Shown: positions 17,477-26,791 of the stretch, in pieces
How the letters are laid out: the number at the start of each line of letters is the position of its first letter
How positions within the stretch are numbered: position 1 is the stretch's first letter
DNA from: a bacterium
GTDB taxonomy: Bacteria; Bdellovibrionota; Bacteriovoracia; Bacteriovoracales; Bacteriovoracaceae
Assembly (NCBI GenBank): GCA_030425045.1
Contig: JAUHVL010000002.1
Location: forward strand, 181,066-245,065
Direction of reading: 5' to 3'
DNA: 64,000 nt
The notes under the pieces: generated by a model
What the model was told of the DNA's origin: nothing
The model's database searches: none
Seen by the model: only the letters and a program-made list of their open reading frames with translations
Translations under genes and position numbers: made by a program

Positions 17477-18346
17477 ATGAGTTCAATCGATTTAGTCATC
17501 AGACCTGAGAAAAAAGATCTCGGTGACAATTTTGTTGTTAGAAGAACACTTCCTGATGCAAAGAAAAGATCAGTTGGTCCCTTTATATTTTGGGACCATA
17601 TGGGTCCAGCTCAAGTAACTCCCGAAAGCGGTATGAAAGTGCGGGCCCATCCTCATATTGGTCTTGCTACAATTACATGGTTGTTTAGCGGTGAAATTAT
17701 GCATCGAGATAGCCTCGGCAACGAACAAGCTATCCGCCCTGGAGAAGTTAATTGGATGACAGCTGGTAAGGGTATCACGCATTCCGAAAGAAGTGAGCCT
17801 GTTGATCGAAGCTATGAATTAGAAGGAATTCAGCTTTGGTTGGCCCTTCCTAAAGAGCATGAAGAAGTTGATGCCAGCTTTTATCATTGTAAAGAAGCAG
17901 ATGTTCCTCTTATAGAAAAAGAAAAGGTAAAGTTAAGACTTATCGCGGGCGAAGCCTTTGATAAAAAATCTCCCGTCCCCGTTTATTCAGACCTTTTTTA
18001 TCTTAATGGCGAAGCGAAAAAAGATGCATCTTTAACCTTCCCTGTTCAGTCTCACCACGAGCTTGCTGTTTATATCATTCAAGGCTCGGTAGAAATTGAT
18101 GGAGAGAACTTTAATCGATTTGATCTCATAACCCTTAAGAAAGGATCTGATTTAAAATTAACAGCTACTGAAGACTCTCATTTTATGATCTTTGGAGGAG
18201 AACCTTTCCCTGAAAAAAGATATTTGTGGTGGAATTTTGTTGCGACCTCTTCTGAAAAAATAGAGGAAGCAAAACGCCGCTGGCGTGAAGGACGTTTTCC
18301 AGAAGTCATCAACGAAAACGAAATCATTCCTCTTCCGGAGAATTAA
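17477..18346 (+). CDS. Pirin family protein
   Basis: A 289-aa canonical bicupin pirin: VRRTLPDAKKRSVGPFIFWDHMGP, the metal-binding HPHIGLATITWLF, and VNWMTAGKGITHSERS. The C-terminal pirin domain has FIIGG-like FMIFGGEPFPEKRYLWWNFV. It differs clearly from the preceding YhhW-type pirin, so the pair are two pirin subfamilies and not a recent duplication. It starts ten bases after its neighbour with an AAGGAG SD. Pirins bind Fe(II) and respond to oxidative stress in several bacteria. The substrate is unknown. Confidence 0.93.
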   Translation: MSSIDLVIRPEKKDLGDNFVVRRTLPDAKKRSVGPFIFWDHMGPAQVTPESGMKVRAHPHIGLATITWLFSGEIMHRDSLGNEQAIRPGEVNWMTAGKGITHSERSEPVDRSYELEGIQLWLALPKEHEEVDASFYHCKEADVPLIEKEKVKLRLIAGEAFDKKSPVPVYSDLFYLNGEAKKDASLTFPVQSHHELAVYIIQGSVEIDGENFNRFDLITLKKGSDLKLTATEDSHFMIFGGEPFPEKRYLWWNFVATSSEKIEEAKRRWREGRFPEVINENEIIPLPEN

Positions 18347-18347
18347 A

Positions 18348-19094
18348 TTGACACTACTTGCAACTATTTTACTTGGCTCACTTGTAGGTATATCCTCAGC
18401 ATTACTAGGCTTGGGTGGTAATATCCTGATTGTTCCCATTTTGCCTTTAATAAGCGAACTCCCTCTTCAATCAGTTATTGCCACTGGTATTTTTACAGTA
18501 TTTATTGTGACGCTAACGAATGTAATTAACTTTTATCGTCAAGGCTTACTAGACTTTAAAATTATCTTTTATCTTTTTATCCCCACATCTGTTTCAAGTT
18601 ATATAAGTTCTCACTACGCGACCTTTGTGCCAGAAAATATTATCAAGATACTTTTTCTCTTTGTGATGATAGCGATGCTGATAAAACTATTCCTGCCAAA
18701 AAGAGAAAACAAAAAGCCGCAATCATTCAAACTTCTTCTTTTGATTGTAGGTTTTTTCAGTGGTTCGCTGGCCGGACTCACCGGAGTTGGTACCGGAATC
18801 CTTCTCGCTCCGTTATTGCTGTCGATGGGAATAACTGACGAAAAAAAAGTAAGTCCTACTATAAATTTTCTGATCATGGTTTCTTGTTTTTTCTCAAGTC
18901 TCAACTATTTATCTTTTGAAAATCTTCACTATCCAAACTCAGGACTGGTTAGAATTGACTATGCTTTGGCGATAGCACTCCCTGCTATTTTAAGTAGTAT
19001 ATTAGGTAGAAAAATGAATTCAAATATTTCTCCTAAGAAAAGAAGAATTATCGTAGGGTTAACACTCATTGCTTTAATTCTTAAAACAATCTAA
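18348..19094 (+). CDS. TauE/SafE-family membrane permease
   Basis: About 248 aa from a TTG at 18348, placed right after the pirin stop and preceded by CGGAG. An ATG at 18285 lies in frame inside the pirin gene but would add a charged 21-residue extension before the first TM. It has seven to eight TM helices in two related halves (SALLGLGGNILIVP and GLTGVGTGILLAPLLL, the duplicated Gly-rich motif of the family). Members export sulfite, sulfoacetate or other organosulfur anions, or import tauropine-like compounds. The substrate is not determined. It is coupled to the pirin operon. Confidence 0.85.
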   Translation: MTLLATILLGSLVGISSALLGLGGNILIVPILPLISELPLQSVIATGIFTVFIVTLTNVINFYRQGLLDFKIIFYLFIPTSVSSYISSHYATFVPENIIKILFLFVMIAMLIKLFLPKRENKKPQSFKLLLLIVGFFSGSLAGLTGVGTGILLAPLLLSMGITDEKKVSPTINFLIMVSCFFSSLNYLSFENLHYPNSGLVRIDYALAIALPAILSSILGRKMNSNISPKKRRIIVGLTLIALILKTI

Positions 19095-19103
19095 AGGAAT
19101 CTT

Positions 19104-19760
19104 ATGCAAGAAAATTACAATATGGACTTTAATCAAAATATTACCATCAATACGACGGAAGAATCTTGGATCACATCACCTTCGAAAAATGTATTACGAA
19201 TCCCTCTTGAAAGAGAGGCAAAAGAATCTGGTCACACTACATCAGTAGTAAAGTATAGTGAAGGAGCAAGCTTCCCTCATCACCCTCACCCAAAAGGAGA
19301 AGAAATTCTTGTGCTTGAAGGTGTTTTTTCAGATGAATCCGGTGATTATCCTGCTGGAACTTACCTTAGAAATCCTCCAGGAAGTGGACACTCTCCCTTT
19401 AGCAAAGAGGGTTGTAAAATATTTGTTAAACTCAATCAGTTTGACCACAATGATTTAGAAAAAGTCGTTATCGATACAAAGTCTACTCCCTGGCTGCAAG
19501 GTCAGGGAAACTTAAAGGTGATGCCACTTCATAGCTATGGAGCTGTATCGACAGCTCTTGTTAAGTGGCCCGCAGGTGAAAAGTTTCTTCCTCATAGACA
19601 TTACGGAGGAGAAGAAATCTACGTCATGAGTGGAGAATTTAAAGATGAACATGGGAGCTACCCCGCTGGCACTTGGATTCGTAATAAGCATCTCTCAACG
19701 CACCACCCATTTGTAGAAGAAGAGACCATTATCCTCGTTAAAACCGGCCACCTGATATAG
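19104..19760 (+). CDS. Tandem ChrR-type cupin protein
   Basis: 218 aa made of two cupin domains (about 25-110 and 130-218) with matching motifs: FPHHPHPKGEEILVLEGVFSDESGDYPAG and LPHRHYGGEEIYVMSGEFKDEHGSYPAG (each split here by small differences). His and Glu residues in HxHxxGEE form the metal site. These resemble the C-terminal cupin of the anti-sigma factor ChrR, but the zinc-binding anti-sigma domain is absent, so it is probably a stand-alone metal-dependent enzyme or sensor linked to oxidative stress. SD AAAGGA precedes the ATG; it lies nine bases after the permease. Confidence 0.85.
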   Translation: MQENYNMDFNQNITINTTEESWITSPSKNVLRIPLEREAKESGHTTSVVKYSEGASFPHHPHPKGEEILVLEGVFSDESGDYPAGTYLRNPPGSGHSPFSKEGCKIFVKLNQFDHNDLEKVVIDTKSTPWLQGQGNLKVMPLHSYGAVSTALVKWPAGEKFLPHRHYGGEEIYVMSGEFKDEHGSYPAGTWIRNKHLSTHHPFVEEETIILVKTGHLI

Positions 19761-19771
19761 CTTTTTGCTAT
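19757..19771 (+). promoter_or_regulatory. Candidate regulatory dyad ATAG-N7-CTAT upstream of dps
   Basis: ATAGCTTTTTGCTAT overlaps the cupin stop and lies about 60 bases upstream of dps. It resembles one half-site of OxyR-type boxes (ATAG-N7-CTAT), which often control dps. A second half-site at the usual spacing is not present, so this is only a weak candidate. Confidence 0.25.
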
Positions 19772-19832
19772 TATGAGACAAATCATATTCAATAGATCAC
19801 TGAAAAGATAATTTAGAGAAAAAGGAGTCAAT

Positions 19833-20303
19833 ATGAGCTTAAATACAGGAATTGAAGAGAGTAAAAAAACAGAGATTGCCCAAACACTATCGAAGTTATT
19901 GGCAGAGACCTATACTCTCTATTTAAAAACCCACAAATACCATTGGAACGTAACAGGTCCTATGTTTCAAACTCTCCACTTAATGTTCGAGCAACACTAT
20001 AACGATTTAGCTCTTGCCGTTGATGAAATTGCTGAAAGAATTAGAGTACTTGGAGTCAAAGCTCCAGGATCATATACAGAGTTTTCACAGCTTAGTAGCG
20101 TAAAAGATGACGCCTCAATGGATGCATCAGCTGAAGCAATGATCAAAAATCTTTTAAATGATCACGAGCAAGTGGCAAGAACGGCAAAAGACGTGCTTCC
20201 TCTTCTCGATGGAGCCAACGATGAAGGCACTAATAGCCTCCTCGGAGCACGAATTGAATATCATGAAAAAACAGCTTGGATGCTCAATAGTTTAATTGGA
20301 TAA
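19833..20303 (+). CDS. dps: Dps-type DNA-protecting ferritin-like protein
   Basis: A 156-aa four-helix ferritin-like protein with the Dps signature: THKYHWNVTGPMFQTLHLMF followed by EQHYNDLALAVDEIAERIRVLG, giving the His and Asp/Glu ligands of the inter-subunit ferroxidase site. It forms a dodecamer that stores iron and uses peroxide to oxidise Fe(II). SD AAAGGAG precedes the ATG. It ends the pirin-TauE-cupin run and is convergent with rhomboid. Its placement supports an oxidative-stress role for the group. The lysine-rich DNA-binding N-terminus is short here (EESKKTE). Confidence 0.95.
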   Translation: MSLNTGIEESKKTEIAQTLSKLLAETYTLYLKTHKYHWNVTGPMFQTLHLMFEQHYNDLALAVDEIAERIRVLGVKAPGSYTEFSQLSSVKDDASMDASAEAMIKNLLNDHEQVARTAKDVLPLLDGANDEGTNSLLGARIEYHEKTAWMLNSLIG

Positions 20304-20310
20304 AATGAAA

Positions 20311-20340
20311 GGCACTACTTTTTTTAATGAAGGTAGTGCC
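20311..20340 (-). terminator. Hairpin between dps and the rhomboid gene
   Basis: GGCACTAC and GTAGTGCC (8 bp) bracket a T-rich loop. On the minus strand the stem is followed by TTTCATTTTA, so it may terminate the rhomboid transcript. It overlaps that gene's last codons. On the plus strand the following bases are not T-rich, so it is less likely to work for dps. Confidence 0.4.
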
Positions 20341-21016
20341 ATCCTTCTTCGTATTCTTCCTCGTCATCATCTTCTTCAACAACCTCTTCCCAGACTTCAA
20401 AAGAGCTTATTTTTTTATAATTCACGAGATAGTAGATAAACCCACAGAGAACTCCCAAAGCTAAGCCAACTCCATGAGCATAATAACTCACTTGAGGTTT
20501 AAACTCTGTTGGTACGAGAATAAAAATGCCCACAGCTGTTGCCTTCATAAACCTTCTACCAAGAGGAATATGTTTTTGAATAAAGATATAAAGAACTAGC
20601 CAAAAACCCCAAAGGTAATGAACAACACCTGATGCTCCTACTAAGCTCGCACGAGCGGGATAATCCCATATAACGATAAGATTGATAAAAATGCCCACAA
20701 TAAAACCAAGAAGTGGATACATCGATGCTCCATAATGAGAGCACACAAAATAGCCCATAATAGAAAGCATCACTGAATTTGATAAAAGATGGGCCAAATC
20801 ACCATGGATAAAAGATGATGTAAATAATCGCCAATACTGCTTCTTTTCAAAAACCATTTCCGGTGAAGCTGCTAAGTACTCACCAAAGGAGTGATTCCAG
20901 TATACCTGACTCATTCCTAAACATATCAAAAGAGTCATAAGACTCCACAACAGGGCATTATTGCTCAGTTTATGGTTAAGAAAGTTACGTACGAATCTTT
21001 TATTTACACGTTTCAT
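20324..21016 (-). CDS. Rhomboid-family intramembrane serine protease
   Basis: A protein of 230 aa with six to seven TM segments. The catalytic Ser motif is GASGVVH (about residue 130). The catalytic His is in SYYAHGVGLALGVLCG in the last helix, matching AHxxGxxxG. The loop-1 region before the second helix has WRLFTSSFIHGDLAHLLSN, in which FIHGDLAHLLSN is the typical HxxxHxxxN stretch. It cleaves substrates within the inner membrane. The C-terminal ~20 residues are strongly acidic (EEVVEEDDDEEEYEEG), an unusual tail of unknown role. It is convergent with dps. Confidence 0.88.
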   Translation of the reverse strand: MKRVNKRFVRNFLNHKLSNNALLWSLMTLLICLGMSQVYWNHSFGEYLAASPEMVFEKKQYWRLFTSSFIHGDLAHLLSNSVMLSIMGYFVCSHYGASMYPLLGFIVGIFINLIVIWDYPARASLVGASGVVHYLWGFWLVLYIFIQKHIPLGRRFMKATAVGIFILVPTEFKPQVSYYAHGVGLALGVLCGFIYYLVNYKKISSFEVWEEVVEEDDDEEEYEEGWHYLH

Positions 21017-21210
21017 TCGATCAAGATGGGAGTAAAAGTATTGATGTCAAGGTGCTTACATTTCCTTACTCTTTTGAAAGTTTTACTAACTTTTTAAATT
21101 ATACTTGAAAAAAATTTCTCGAACTAAAAAAAACTTAAATCACTAAATTTTTAAGATAGAGATTTTTAATTTTTATGATAGATAAAGCACAACAATAGCG
21201 AGGAGGTCTT

Positions 21211-21591
21211 CTGAAACTATTTACTTTTTTTATTCTTCTTACTCTCTGTCACTCTTCTTTTTCTTTTAATCCTCACCTTCTTCCCTTTAATAATATCGAT
21301 GAATATTTTAACCAACACAGAGTTGGTGATGAACTAAGAACTCATTCTCAGTTTGTCAGAAAATGTCGAGGTGGGAAAATGTTTGTAGCAAATCATAAAA
21401 ATGTAAAACGAATCGCCGGCGGTATGAAAAAAGGTTATTACTATTATTTAGATGAATTACATAAAGATCATCTCGAAGTATTTGATGGTCGTGGTAACTT
21501 TTCTCATGTGCTTGATTTTGATGGCTACATTAACGAGAGGAAGTCAGAGCAAGCTTACAATCAAGGTAGAAATATAAAGAACTGCTTATAA
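21211..21591 (+). CDS. Small secreted protein of unknown function, apparent CTG start
   Basis: The first ATG in this frame is at 21379, but the frame is open upstream and encodes a convincing signal peptide (KLFTFFILLTLCHSSFSF) directly after an AGGAGG at 21201-21206. The only start-like codon in that place is CTG at 21211, four bases after the SD. That gives 126 aa. The mature protein is hydrophilic with Tyr- and Gly-rich stretches (GGMKKGYYYYLDEL). No family recognised. If CTG is not used, the gene would lose its export signal. It is convergent with yghU, two bases apart. Confidence 0.6.
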   Translation: MKLFTFFILLTLCHSSFSFNPHLLPFNNIDEYFNQHRVGDELRTHSQFVRKCRGGKMFVANHKNVKRIAGGMKKGYYYYLDELHKDHLEVFDGRGNFSHVLDFDGYINERKSEQAYNQGRNIKNCL

Positions 21592-21593
21592 AA

Positions 21594-22433
21594 CTACTTA
21601 TTAAAGTCTTCTTTGGAGTGACGTTCTTTCATTTGCTGGTCTTCTTCACCCCAGGTTTTATTTACTCGTCTTCCTCTTTGAACTGCTGGACGATCACATA
21701 ACATCTTTGCCCAGCGGTTAACGTTTTTGTAGGTTTCTACTTCTAAAAACTCTGCAGCATTATAAAGTTCCCCAAGAACTAAAACTCCGTACCAAGGCCA
21801 TATTGCCATATCGGCGATTGTATAATCATCACCGGCGACAAACTGATTCTTTTCTAGCTGCTTATCTAATACATCAAGCTGCCTTTTGGCCTCCATGGTA
21901 AAACGATCAATCGCATATTGTATCTTAACCGGAGCATAGGCATAGAAATGACCAAATCCTCCACCGAGATAGGGAGCACTACCCATCTGCCAAAAAAGCC
22001 AATTCATGGTCTCCGTTCTCTTTGCTAAATCGGTCGGTAAAAACTCATTAAACTTTTCCGCTAAATAATGAAGTATCGATGCTGACTCAAAGACTCTTAT
22101 TGGTTGATCTCCACTGTAGTCAATCAACGCAGGAATTTTAGAGTTTGGATTGATATCAACAAATCCACTTGAAAACTGATCTCCTTCAAGGATGCTAATA
22201 GTCCAAGCATCGTACTCTGCATCTTCAAGACCTTTTTCAAGTAACTCTTCAAGCATAATTGTTACCTTAACTCCATTGGGAGTCGCTAATGAATGCAACT
22301 GAAGTGGGTGCTCGCCTCTAGGTAATTCTCTCTCAAAAGTTGATCCACTGATCGGTCTATTAATATTGGCAAACTTACCACCGCTATTTTGTTCCCATTT
22401 CCAAACTTTTGGAGGTGTATATTCAGTTGTCAT
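21594..22433 (-). CDS. yghU: Glutathione S-transferase, YghU type (disulfide-bond oxidoreductase)
   Basis: A protein of 279 aa. It has the extended N-terminus of YghU/YfcG-type Nu-class GSTs (YTPPKVWKWEQNSGGKFANINRP), then a thioredoxin-like fold (PLQLHSLATPNGVKVTIMLEEL) with the Asn-Gly-x-Lys segment in place of a catalytic Tyr, and FESASILHYLAEKF for glutathione gamma-Glu binding. The helical C-terminal domain includes FVAGDDYTIADMAIWPWYG. Family members reduce small disulfides using two glutathiones. Cytoplasmic. It is divergent from the SulP gene and fits the redox theme of the region. Confidence 0.93.
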   Translation of the reverse strand: MTTEYTPPKVWKWEQNSGGKFANINRPISGSTFERELPRGEHPLQLHSLATPNGVKVTIMLEELLEKGLEDAEYDAWTISILEGDQFSSGFVDINPNSKIPALIDYSGDQPIRVFESASILHYLAEKFNEFLPTDLAKRTETMNWLFWQMGSAPYLGGGFGHFYAYAPVKIQYAIDRFTMEAKRQLDVLDKQLEKNQFVAGDDYTIADMAIWPWYGVLVLGELYNAAEFLEVETYKNVNRWAKMLCDRPAVQRGRRVNKTWGEEDQQMKERHSKEDFNK

Positions 22434-22577
22434 GACTTCTCCCTTATCTTAACAAAAGATAATTTATTTAAATTTGTCTGTTTATTAAATAAAAAAACAC
22501 ATTTCATCTTAATATTGGGGCCTTATCCTGTCATGTAGGTTACAAGTGTCCAAGTTTATTAATAAGGATTACTCTTC

Positions 22578-24104
22578 ATGCCAGTGTTTCAACGTTTCAT
22601 GCATTCTGATTTAAAAATAGAGCTGCTATCAGGTCTAACCGTGGCCCTTGCTCTTGTTCCTGAAGCTGTGGCCTTTGCCTTTGTCGCTGGAGTTGAACCA
22701 CTCGTTGGTCTCTATGCCGCCTTTATGGTTTGTCTCATCACTTCAATTTTTGGAGGAAGACCAGGTATGATCTCTGGGGCAACGGGAGCACTTGCCGTCG
22801 TTATGGTGAGCCTCGTCTCTGCTCATGGTGTTGAGTACCTTTTCAGTACCGTCATCCTAATGGGTATCTTACAAGTTCTTATGGGTGCATTAAAACTCGG
22901 TAAATTTATTAGGCTTGTTCCAGAACCCGTCATTCTAGGTTTTGTAAATGGTCTCGCTATCGTTATTTTTCTAGCTCAACTTGGTCAATTTAAATCATCA
23001 GAAACAGGAACATGGATTGATACGATTCCGCTTCTTTATATGCTTGGTTTAATCGCCTTAACGATGTTAATTATTTATTTTTTACCAAAGTTAACAAAAG
23101 CATTTCCCTCATCACTAGCTGCAATTTTAATTGTCTCTGCTATTGCGATACTTTTTAATATTCCAACAAAGTCTGTTGGAGATCTCGCTAGCATCAAAGG
23201 TGGGCTCCCTATCTTTTCTATTCCAAATGTCCCCTTCACAATGGAGACGTTAAAAATCATATTTCCTTATTCTCTCATTCTAGCGGGTATTGGTCTCATA
23301 GAGTCTCTTTTAACACTCACACTTGTGGATGAACTCACAGAAACGAGAGGCAATAGTAATAAGGAATGTATTGCTCAAGGCGCGGCCAATATTACCACAG
23401 GCTTTTTTGGTGGCATGGGCGGTTGTGCAATGATCGGTCAAAGTATTATCAATGTTACCAGTGGAGCTAGAGGTCGTGCATCAGGAATAACAGCTGGTAT
23501 CTGTCTTCTTTCATTTATTCTTTTTGGATCAACCTTAATTGAGATGATTCCTGTAGCGGCCCTGGTAGGGGTTATGTTTATGGTCTGTATCGGTACATTT
23601 GAATGGACGAGTTTTAAATACCTCACAAGAATGCCTCTATCTGATTCAATTGTTTTAGTACTCGTCTCCGGCTTAACTGTCGTTTTTGATTTAGCGATAG
23701 CCGTTATTATTGGTGTGATTGTTTCCGCCCTCGTTTTTGCTTGGCAAAGCGCTACAAGAATTCGTGCTAGAAAATCAAATCTAGAAGATGGCTCAAAGCT
23801 TTACGAAATTTGGGGTCCCTTATTTTTTGCTTCTACTTCTGCTTTTCAAGAAAAGTTCACACCAGCAGATGACCCTAATGAAATTATTGTCGACTTTGCT
23901 GAATCAAGAATTGCCGACCATAGTGGAATTCAAGCCGTTCAAAAACTTACTCAACGTTATGCTAAACTTGGTAAACGAGTCAGATTAAGACACCTCAGTC
24001 CAGACTGCCGACGTTTATTAAAGAGAGCGGAAGCAATGATTGAAGTTAATATTCAAGAAGATCCGCACTATGGCGTAGCAACTGATCAAATTGAAACTAC
24101 ATAG
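22578..24104 (+). CDS. SulP-family anion transporter with STAS domain
   Basis: A protein of 508 aa with ten to twelve TM segments, starting with [35 protein letters not shown] (SLC26/SulP N-terminal motif, given in parts of the first two helices), and [23 protein letters not shown] in the middle. A cytoplasmic STAS domain occupies about 405-500 ([21 protein letters not shown]). Members carry sulfate, bicarbonate or other anions. Its substrate could be HCO3- or SO4(2-). Stop codons overlap the convergent alcohol dehydrogenase by eight bases. Confidence 0.9.
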   Translation: MPVFQRFMHSDLKIELLSGLTVALALVPEAVAFAFVAGVEPLVGLYAAFMVCLITSIFGGRPGMISGATGALAVVMVSLVSAHGVEYLFSTVILMGILQVLMGALKLGKFIRLVPEPVILGFVNGLAIVIFLAQLGQFKSSETGTWIDTIPLLYMLGLIALTMLIIYFLPKLTKAFPSSLAAILIVSAIAILFNIPTKSVGDLASIKGGLPIFSIPNVPFTMETLKIIFPYSLILAGIGLIESLLTLTLVDELTETRGNSNKECIAQGAANITTGFFGGMGGCAMIGQSIINVTSGARGRASGITAGICLLSFILFGSTLIEMIPVAALVGVMFMVCIGTFEWTSFKYLTRMPLSDSIVLVLVSGLTVVFDLAIAVIIGVIVSALVFAWQSATRIRARKSNLEDGSKLYEIWGPLFFASTSAFQEKFTPADDPNEIIVDFAESRIADHSGIQAVQKLTQRYAKLGKRVRLRHLSPDCRRLLKRAEAMIEVNIQEDPHYGVATDQIETT

Positions 24105-25254
24105 CACTAATAAGAATTTTCTTTACAGTATCGAGTCCTAAATCTTGAGTTTCTGAAAGCGCAGTGAGACCCATTTTCTCCATATTTGATACAACATTAT
24201 CGATACCTTTTTCATCAATATTATAATGAGAAAGCTTGGTAACGATTCCTAGAGAATTAAAAAAGCTCTCTGTCTTATCGATCGCCTGATCTATTCTTTC
24301 CTCTTCACTACCTTCAGTGATATCCCAAACTCTATGAGCGTATTGAAGTAACTTTTCTCGTTTTTGATTTTTTCTCTCACGAAGTAGATAAGGAAGAATA
24401 ATCGCAAGAGTTCTTCCGTGTGCAATACCATATGAAGCCGTTAACTCGTGACCAATCATATGAGTTGCCCAGTCATGAGGAACACCAGCACCAATCAACC
24501 CATTCAGAGCTGTGGTTGCAGACCACATAAAGTTTTTTCGAGCGGCCATGTCTTCATTGTCTTGATAAGTAGTAGGTCCCACTTCCAATAAAGTTCTCAT
24601 CACTCCTTCACTCATTCTATCTTGAACTCTAGCATCGACAGGATAAGTTAGATACTGCTCAACCACGTGAACAAAAGCATCTGCCACTCCATTCGCAACC
24701 TGCTCCTGTGGAAGTGTTTTTGTGAACTCTGGATCTAAAAAGGAAAACTGCGGAAAAGTTAGTGGAGATACCACAGGATATTTTTGATTATTATAGGTAA
24801 CAACTCCAAACATATTTGACTCTGATCCGGTTGCCGGAAGAGTTACAACACAACCGAGAGGTGTTGCTTTTGTTGCCGGGACACCTTCAAAACCAAAAAA
24901 TAAAATCTCGTGGGCCTCTTTTTCATAATGCATGGCCAATGAAATAAACTTTGTCCCATCCATGACAGAGCCACCACCGACAGCAAGGAGAAAATCGACA
25001 TTCTCATTCTTAGCCATTTCAGTTGCTTTCATTAATGTATCAAACTGAGGATTCGGCTCAACACCAGAAAACTCTACCTTCGCTCTTTTTCCAAGTGATT
25101 CTTGAACTCTCCCAATTGTTCCGTACTTCTTAGCACTGCCACCACCATAAATAATCATCACTTTTGAATCTTGAGGAATCATTTGATCTAATTCGCTAAG
25201 TCTGTTTTGACCAAAGACAATTTGTGTTGGGTTATAAAAATTAAAATCTAACAT
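24097..25254 (-). CDS. Iron-containing alcohol dehydrogenase, YqhD/butanol dehydrogenase type
   Basis: A protein of 385 aa. N-terminal NAD(P)-binding domain with the GGGS motif ([15 protein letters not shown]), followed by the all-helical metal domain with ligands in [20 protein letters not shown] and [21 protein letters not shown] (the conserved Asp and three His). Such enzymes reduce aldehydes with NADPH and protect against lipid-peroxidation aldehydes. SD GAGGAG precedes the ATG. The His-rich lipoprotein gene lies 25 bases upstream on the same strand and may share a transcript. Confidence 0.92.
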   Translation of the reverse strand: MLDFNFYNPTQIVFGQNRLSELDQMIPQDSKVMIIYGGGSAKKYGTIGRVQESLGKRAKVEFSGVEPNPQFDTLMKATEMAKNENVDFLLAVGGGSVMDGTKFISLAMHYEKEAHEILFFGFEGVPATKATPLGCVVTLPATGSESNMFGVVTYNNQKYPVVSPLTFPQFSFLDPEFTKTLPQEQVANGVADAFVHVVEQYLTYPVDARVQDRMSEGVMRTLLEVGPTTYQDNEDMAARKNFMWSATTALNGLIGAGVPHDWATHMIGHELTASYGIAHGRTLAIILPYLLRERKNQKREKLLQYAHRVWDITEGSEEERIDQAIDKTESFFNSLGIVTKLSHYNIDEKGIDNVVSNMEKMGLTALSETQDLGLDTVKKILISAM

Positions 25255-25279
25255 TAATGACTCCTCTTAATTTAAGATA

Positions 25280-25567
25280 TTATTTCTTTTTTGGTCCCTC
25301 ACAATCGTGAGTATGACCTTCGGCTTGATGGTGGTTATGACCATTGTGTGCGTAGTCTATGTGATCACCATGTTTGGTAGCTTTGTGACCACACCCAGTC
25401 TTATGAACATGTTTATGACCATCATGGTGCTTATGGTGATGGCCGTGATGATCATGTGATGCATGGGTATTATGTGAGTTCTCATCATTATGGGTATGTG
25501 AGCTCTTCTTGTTCGAAGTCATTGAACAAGAAGAAATTAATAAAACTAGAACAAATAATGTTTTCAT
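25280..25567 (-). CDS. Histidine-rich lipoprotein, probable metal-binding
   Basis: 95 aa with an N-terminal signal and lipobox (LVLLISSC, acylated Cys about residue 14), so it is anchored in an envelope membrane. About a third of the remainder is His. The C-terminal part (CGHKATKHGDHIDYAHNGHNHH, cited here in part, with HGDHIDY and the final CEG) resembles the short HGDHxDYxHxGHxHH repeat that accompanies zinc transporters and Fur-type regulators. It probably binds zinc, copper or nickel. SD AAAGGGG is clear. It sits just downstream of structured repeat copy 1. Confidence 0.8.
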   Translation of the reverse strand: MKTLFVLVLLISSCSMTSNKKSSHTHNDENSHNTHASHDHHGHHHKHHDGHKHVHKTGCGHKATKHGDHIDYAHNGHNHHQAEGHTHDCEGPKKK

Positions 25568-25711
25568 AGAAACCCCTTTAAATAATTGAAATATTTTTAC
25601 ATTTTTTATGCTCGTTGGGAAACTAAGCGCATCAATACAAAACGAAAAAAAGTGATGTACTTAAATGGATATGCTTCATTTTTGAAATAAAAACTATTTT
25701 TTAAAAACCTT

Positions 25712-25884
25712 AAAAAAACATCCTTGTTTTTCGACATTTAAAATGCTCCCGTCGTGGTCGCACCCACTTCGTGGGCCAGTTTTAAATATCTATCAACTTT
25801 AATCGTAGAGATGGCCAATACTTGCCCGTTAGGGTGAGGCCATGGATGGCCGAATATTGGTTATCACAAAACATGGAAGTTTTA
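25712..25884 (-). repeat. Structured dispersed repeat, copy 1 of 4
   Basis: Reading on the minus strand: end arm, module I (outer stem GATAACCAATA/TATTGGCCATC, hairpin GGCCATCCATGGCC, small hairpin CCCTAACGGG), spacer, module II (outer stem TTTAAAA/TTTTAAA, hairpin CCCACGAAGTGGG, conserved GCGACCACGACGGGAGCAT), end arm AAAACATCC-type. It occupies most of the 411-bp gap between the PNP gene stop and the His-rich lipoprotein start. Nothing else was recognised in the rest of that gap. Orientation matches the PNP gene upstream of it. Confidence 0.85.
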
Positions 25885-25978
25885 ATTTATATTTTGTAAG
25901 TAATTGGAACTTTGTAAATGTTACGAGTTTACGTTGAAAACTTATCTCCAATTAAAGGCATCAGCTTAAAAAGAATAA

Positions 25979-26791
25979 TTAGATTTTACTGACAATTTTT
26001 TCAACGAGAGTAGAGAAAGTCTCAGTCACTTTCTTTGCTTGTTCTTTGACATCATCATGAGCAAGCACTTCATCTTTAATTCCTGCCGCCATATTGGTAA
26101 CGCAAGAGATACCACCAACAATAAGTCCACAGTGATGAGCGGCGATGGCCTCAGGGACCGTACTCATGCCAACAAGATCTGCCCCAATTGTTTTAAACAT
26201 ACGGATTTCAGCTGGGGTTTCATAAGTTGGCCCGAGCACACCGACATAGACTCCCGATTTAATTTTAATTTCACATTCAGAAGCAGCAGAATTAATAATT
26301 TCTCTGAAGTCTTTATTATAAGCATTACTCATATCGGGAAAGCGAGGACCAAGTTCTTCAAGGTTTTCGCCAACGAGAGGGTTTTTTCCTGTCATATTGA
26401 TATGATCTTTAATCACCACAAGATCACCCGGATTATAGTCGGTATTGATTCCACCAGCGGCGTTGGTTAATAATAAATATTTTACACCTAAGAACTTCAT
26501 CACTCGTGCAGGAAAGACGATTTGATCTTGGTCATGACCTTCATAGGCATGATAACGTCCACTTAAACAAATCACAGGTGTCGATCCTATTTTTCCAAAA
26601 ATAAGTTCTCCCGTATGACCGGCAACACTGGTTCTTTTAAACCCAATAATATTTTCATAGGGAATAGCTTTAATATCAGCCAGTCTCTTTTTAAATTCAC
26701 CGAGACCGGAGCCCAAGGTAATGGCCATCTTGGGAGTTTCTGGTAATTCACTTTTAATAAAGTCGGCACTTTGTTTAATAAGATCTAACAT
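25979..26791 (-). CDS. punA: Purine-nucleoside phosphorylase (trimeric family)
   Basis: A protein of 270 aa. Family motifs: phosphate-binding GSGLG near residue 28 and SGRYHAYEGHD about residue 78, LLTNAAGGIN (base/ribose pocket), and GVLGPTYETPAEIRMFKTIGADLVGMSTVPE with the purine-binding Glu and Asn region. It cleaves purine nucleosides with phosphate to base and ribose-1-phosphate. The length is as expected for the low-molecular-mass trimeric type. It overlaps deoA by seven bases, so the two are coupled in a salvage operon. It is followed by structured repeat copy 1. Confidence 0.94.
   Translation of the reverse strand: MLDLIKQSADFIKSELPETPKMAITLGSGLGEFKKRLADIKAIPYENIIGFKRTSVAGHTGELIFGKIGSTPVICLSGRYHAYEGHDQDQIVFPARVMKFLGVKYLLLTNAAGGINTDYNPGDLVVIKDHINMTGKNPLVGENLEELGPRFPDMSNAYNKDFREIINSAASECEIKIKSGVYVGVLGPTYETPAEIRMFKTIGADLVGMSTVPEAIAAHHCGLIVGGISCVTNMAAGIKDEVLAHDDVKEQAKKVTETFSTLVEKIVSKI

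Noticed and set aside
19757..19790. Full OxyR site before dps
   Set aside because: Only one ATAG-N7-CTAT half-site fits; the second is not at the right spacing, so only a weak candidate is listed.
25568..25980. Riboswitch or tRNA in the gap after PNP
   Set aside because: The gap is explained by repeat copy 1; no cloverleaf or known aptamer signature seen.
26039..26470. 143-aa plus-strand ORF
   Set aside because: Antisense to the well-supported PNP gene; composition mirrors the PNP codons.
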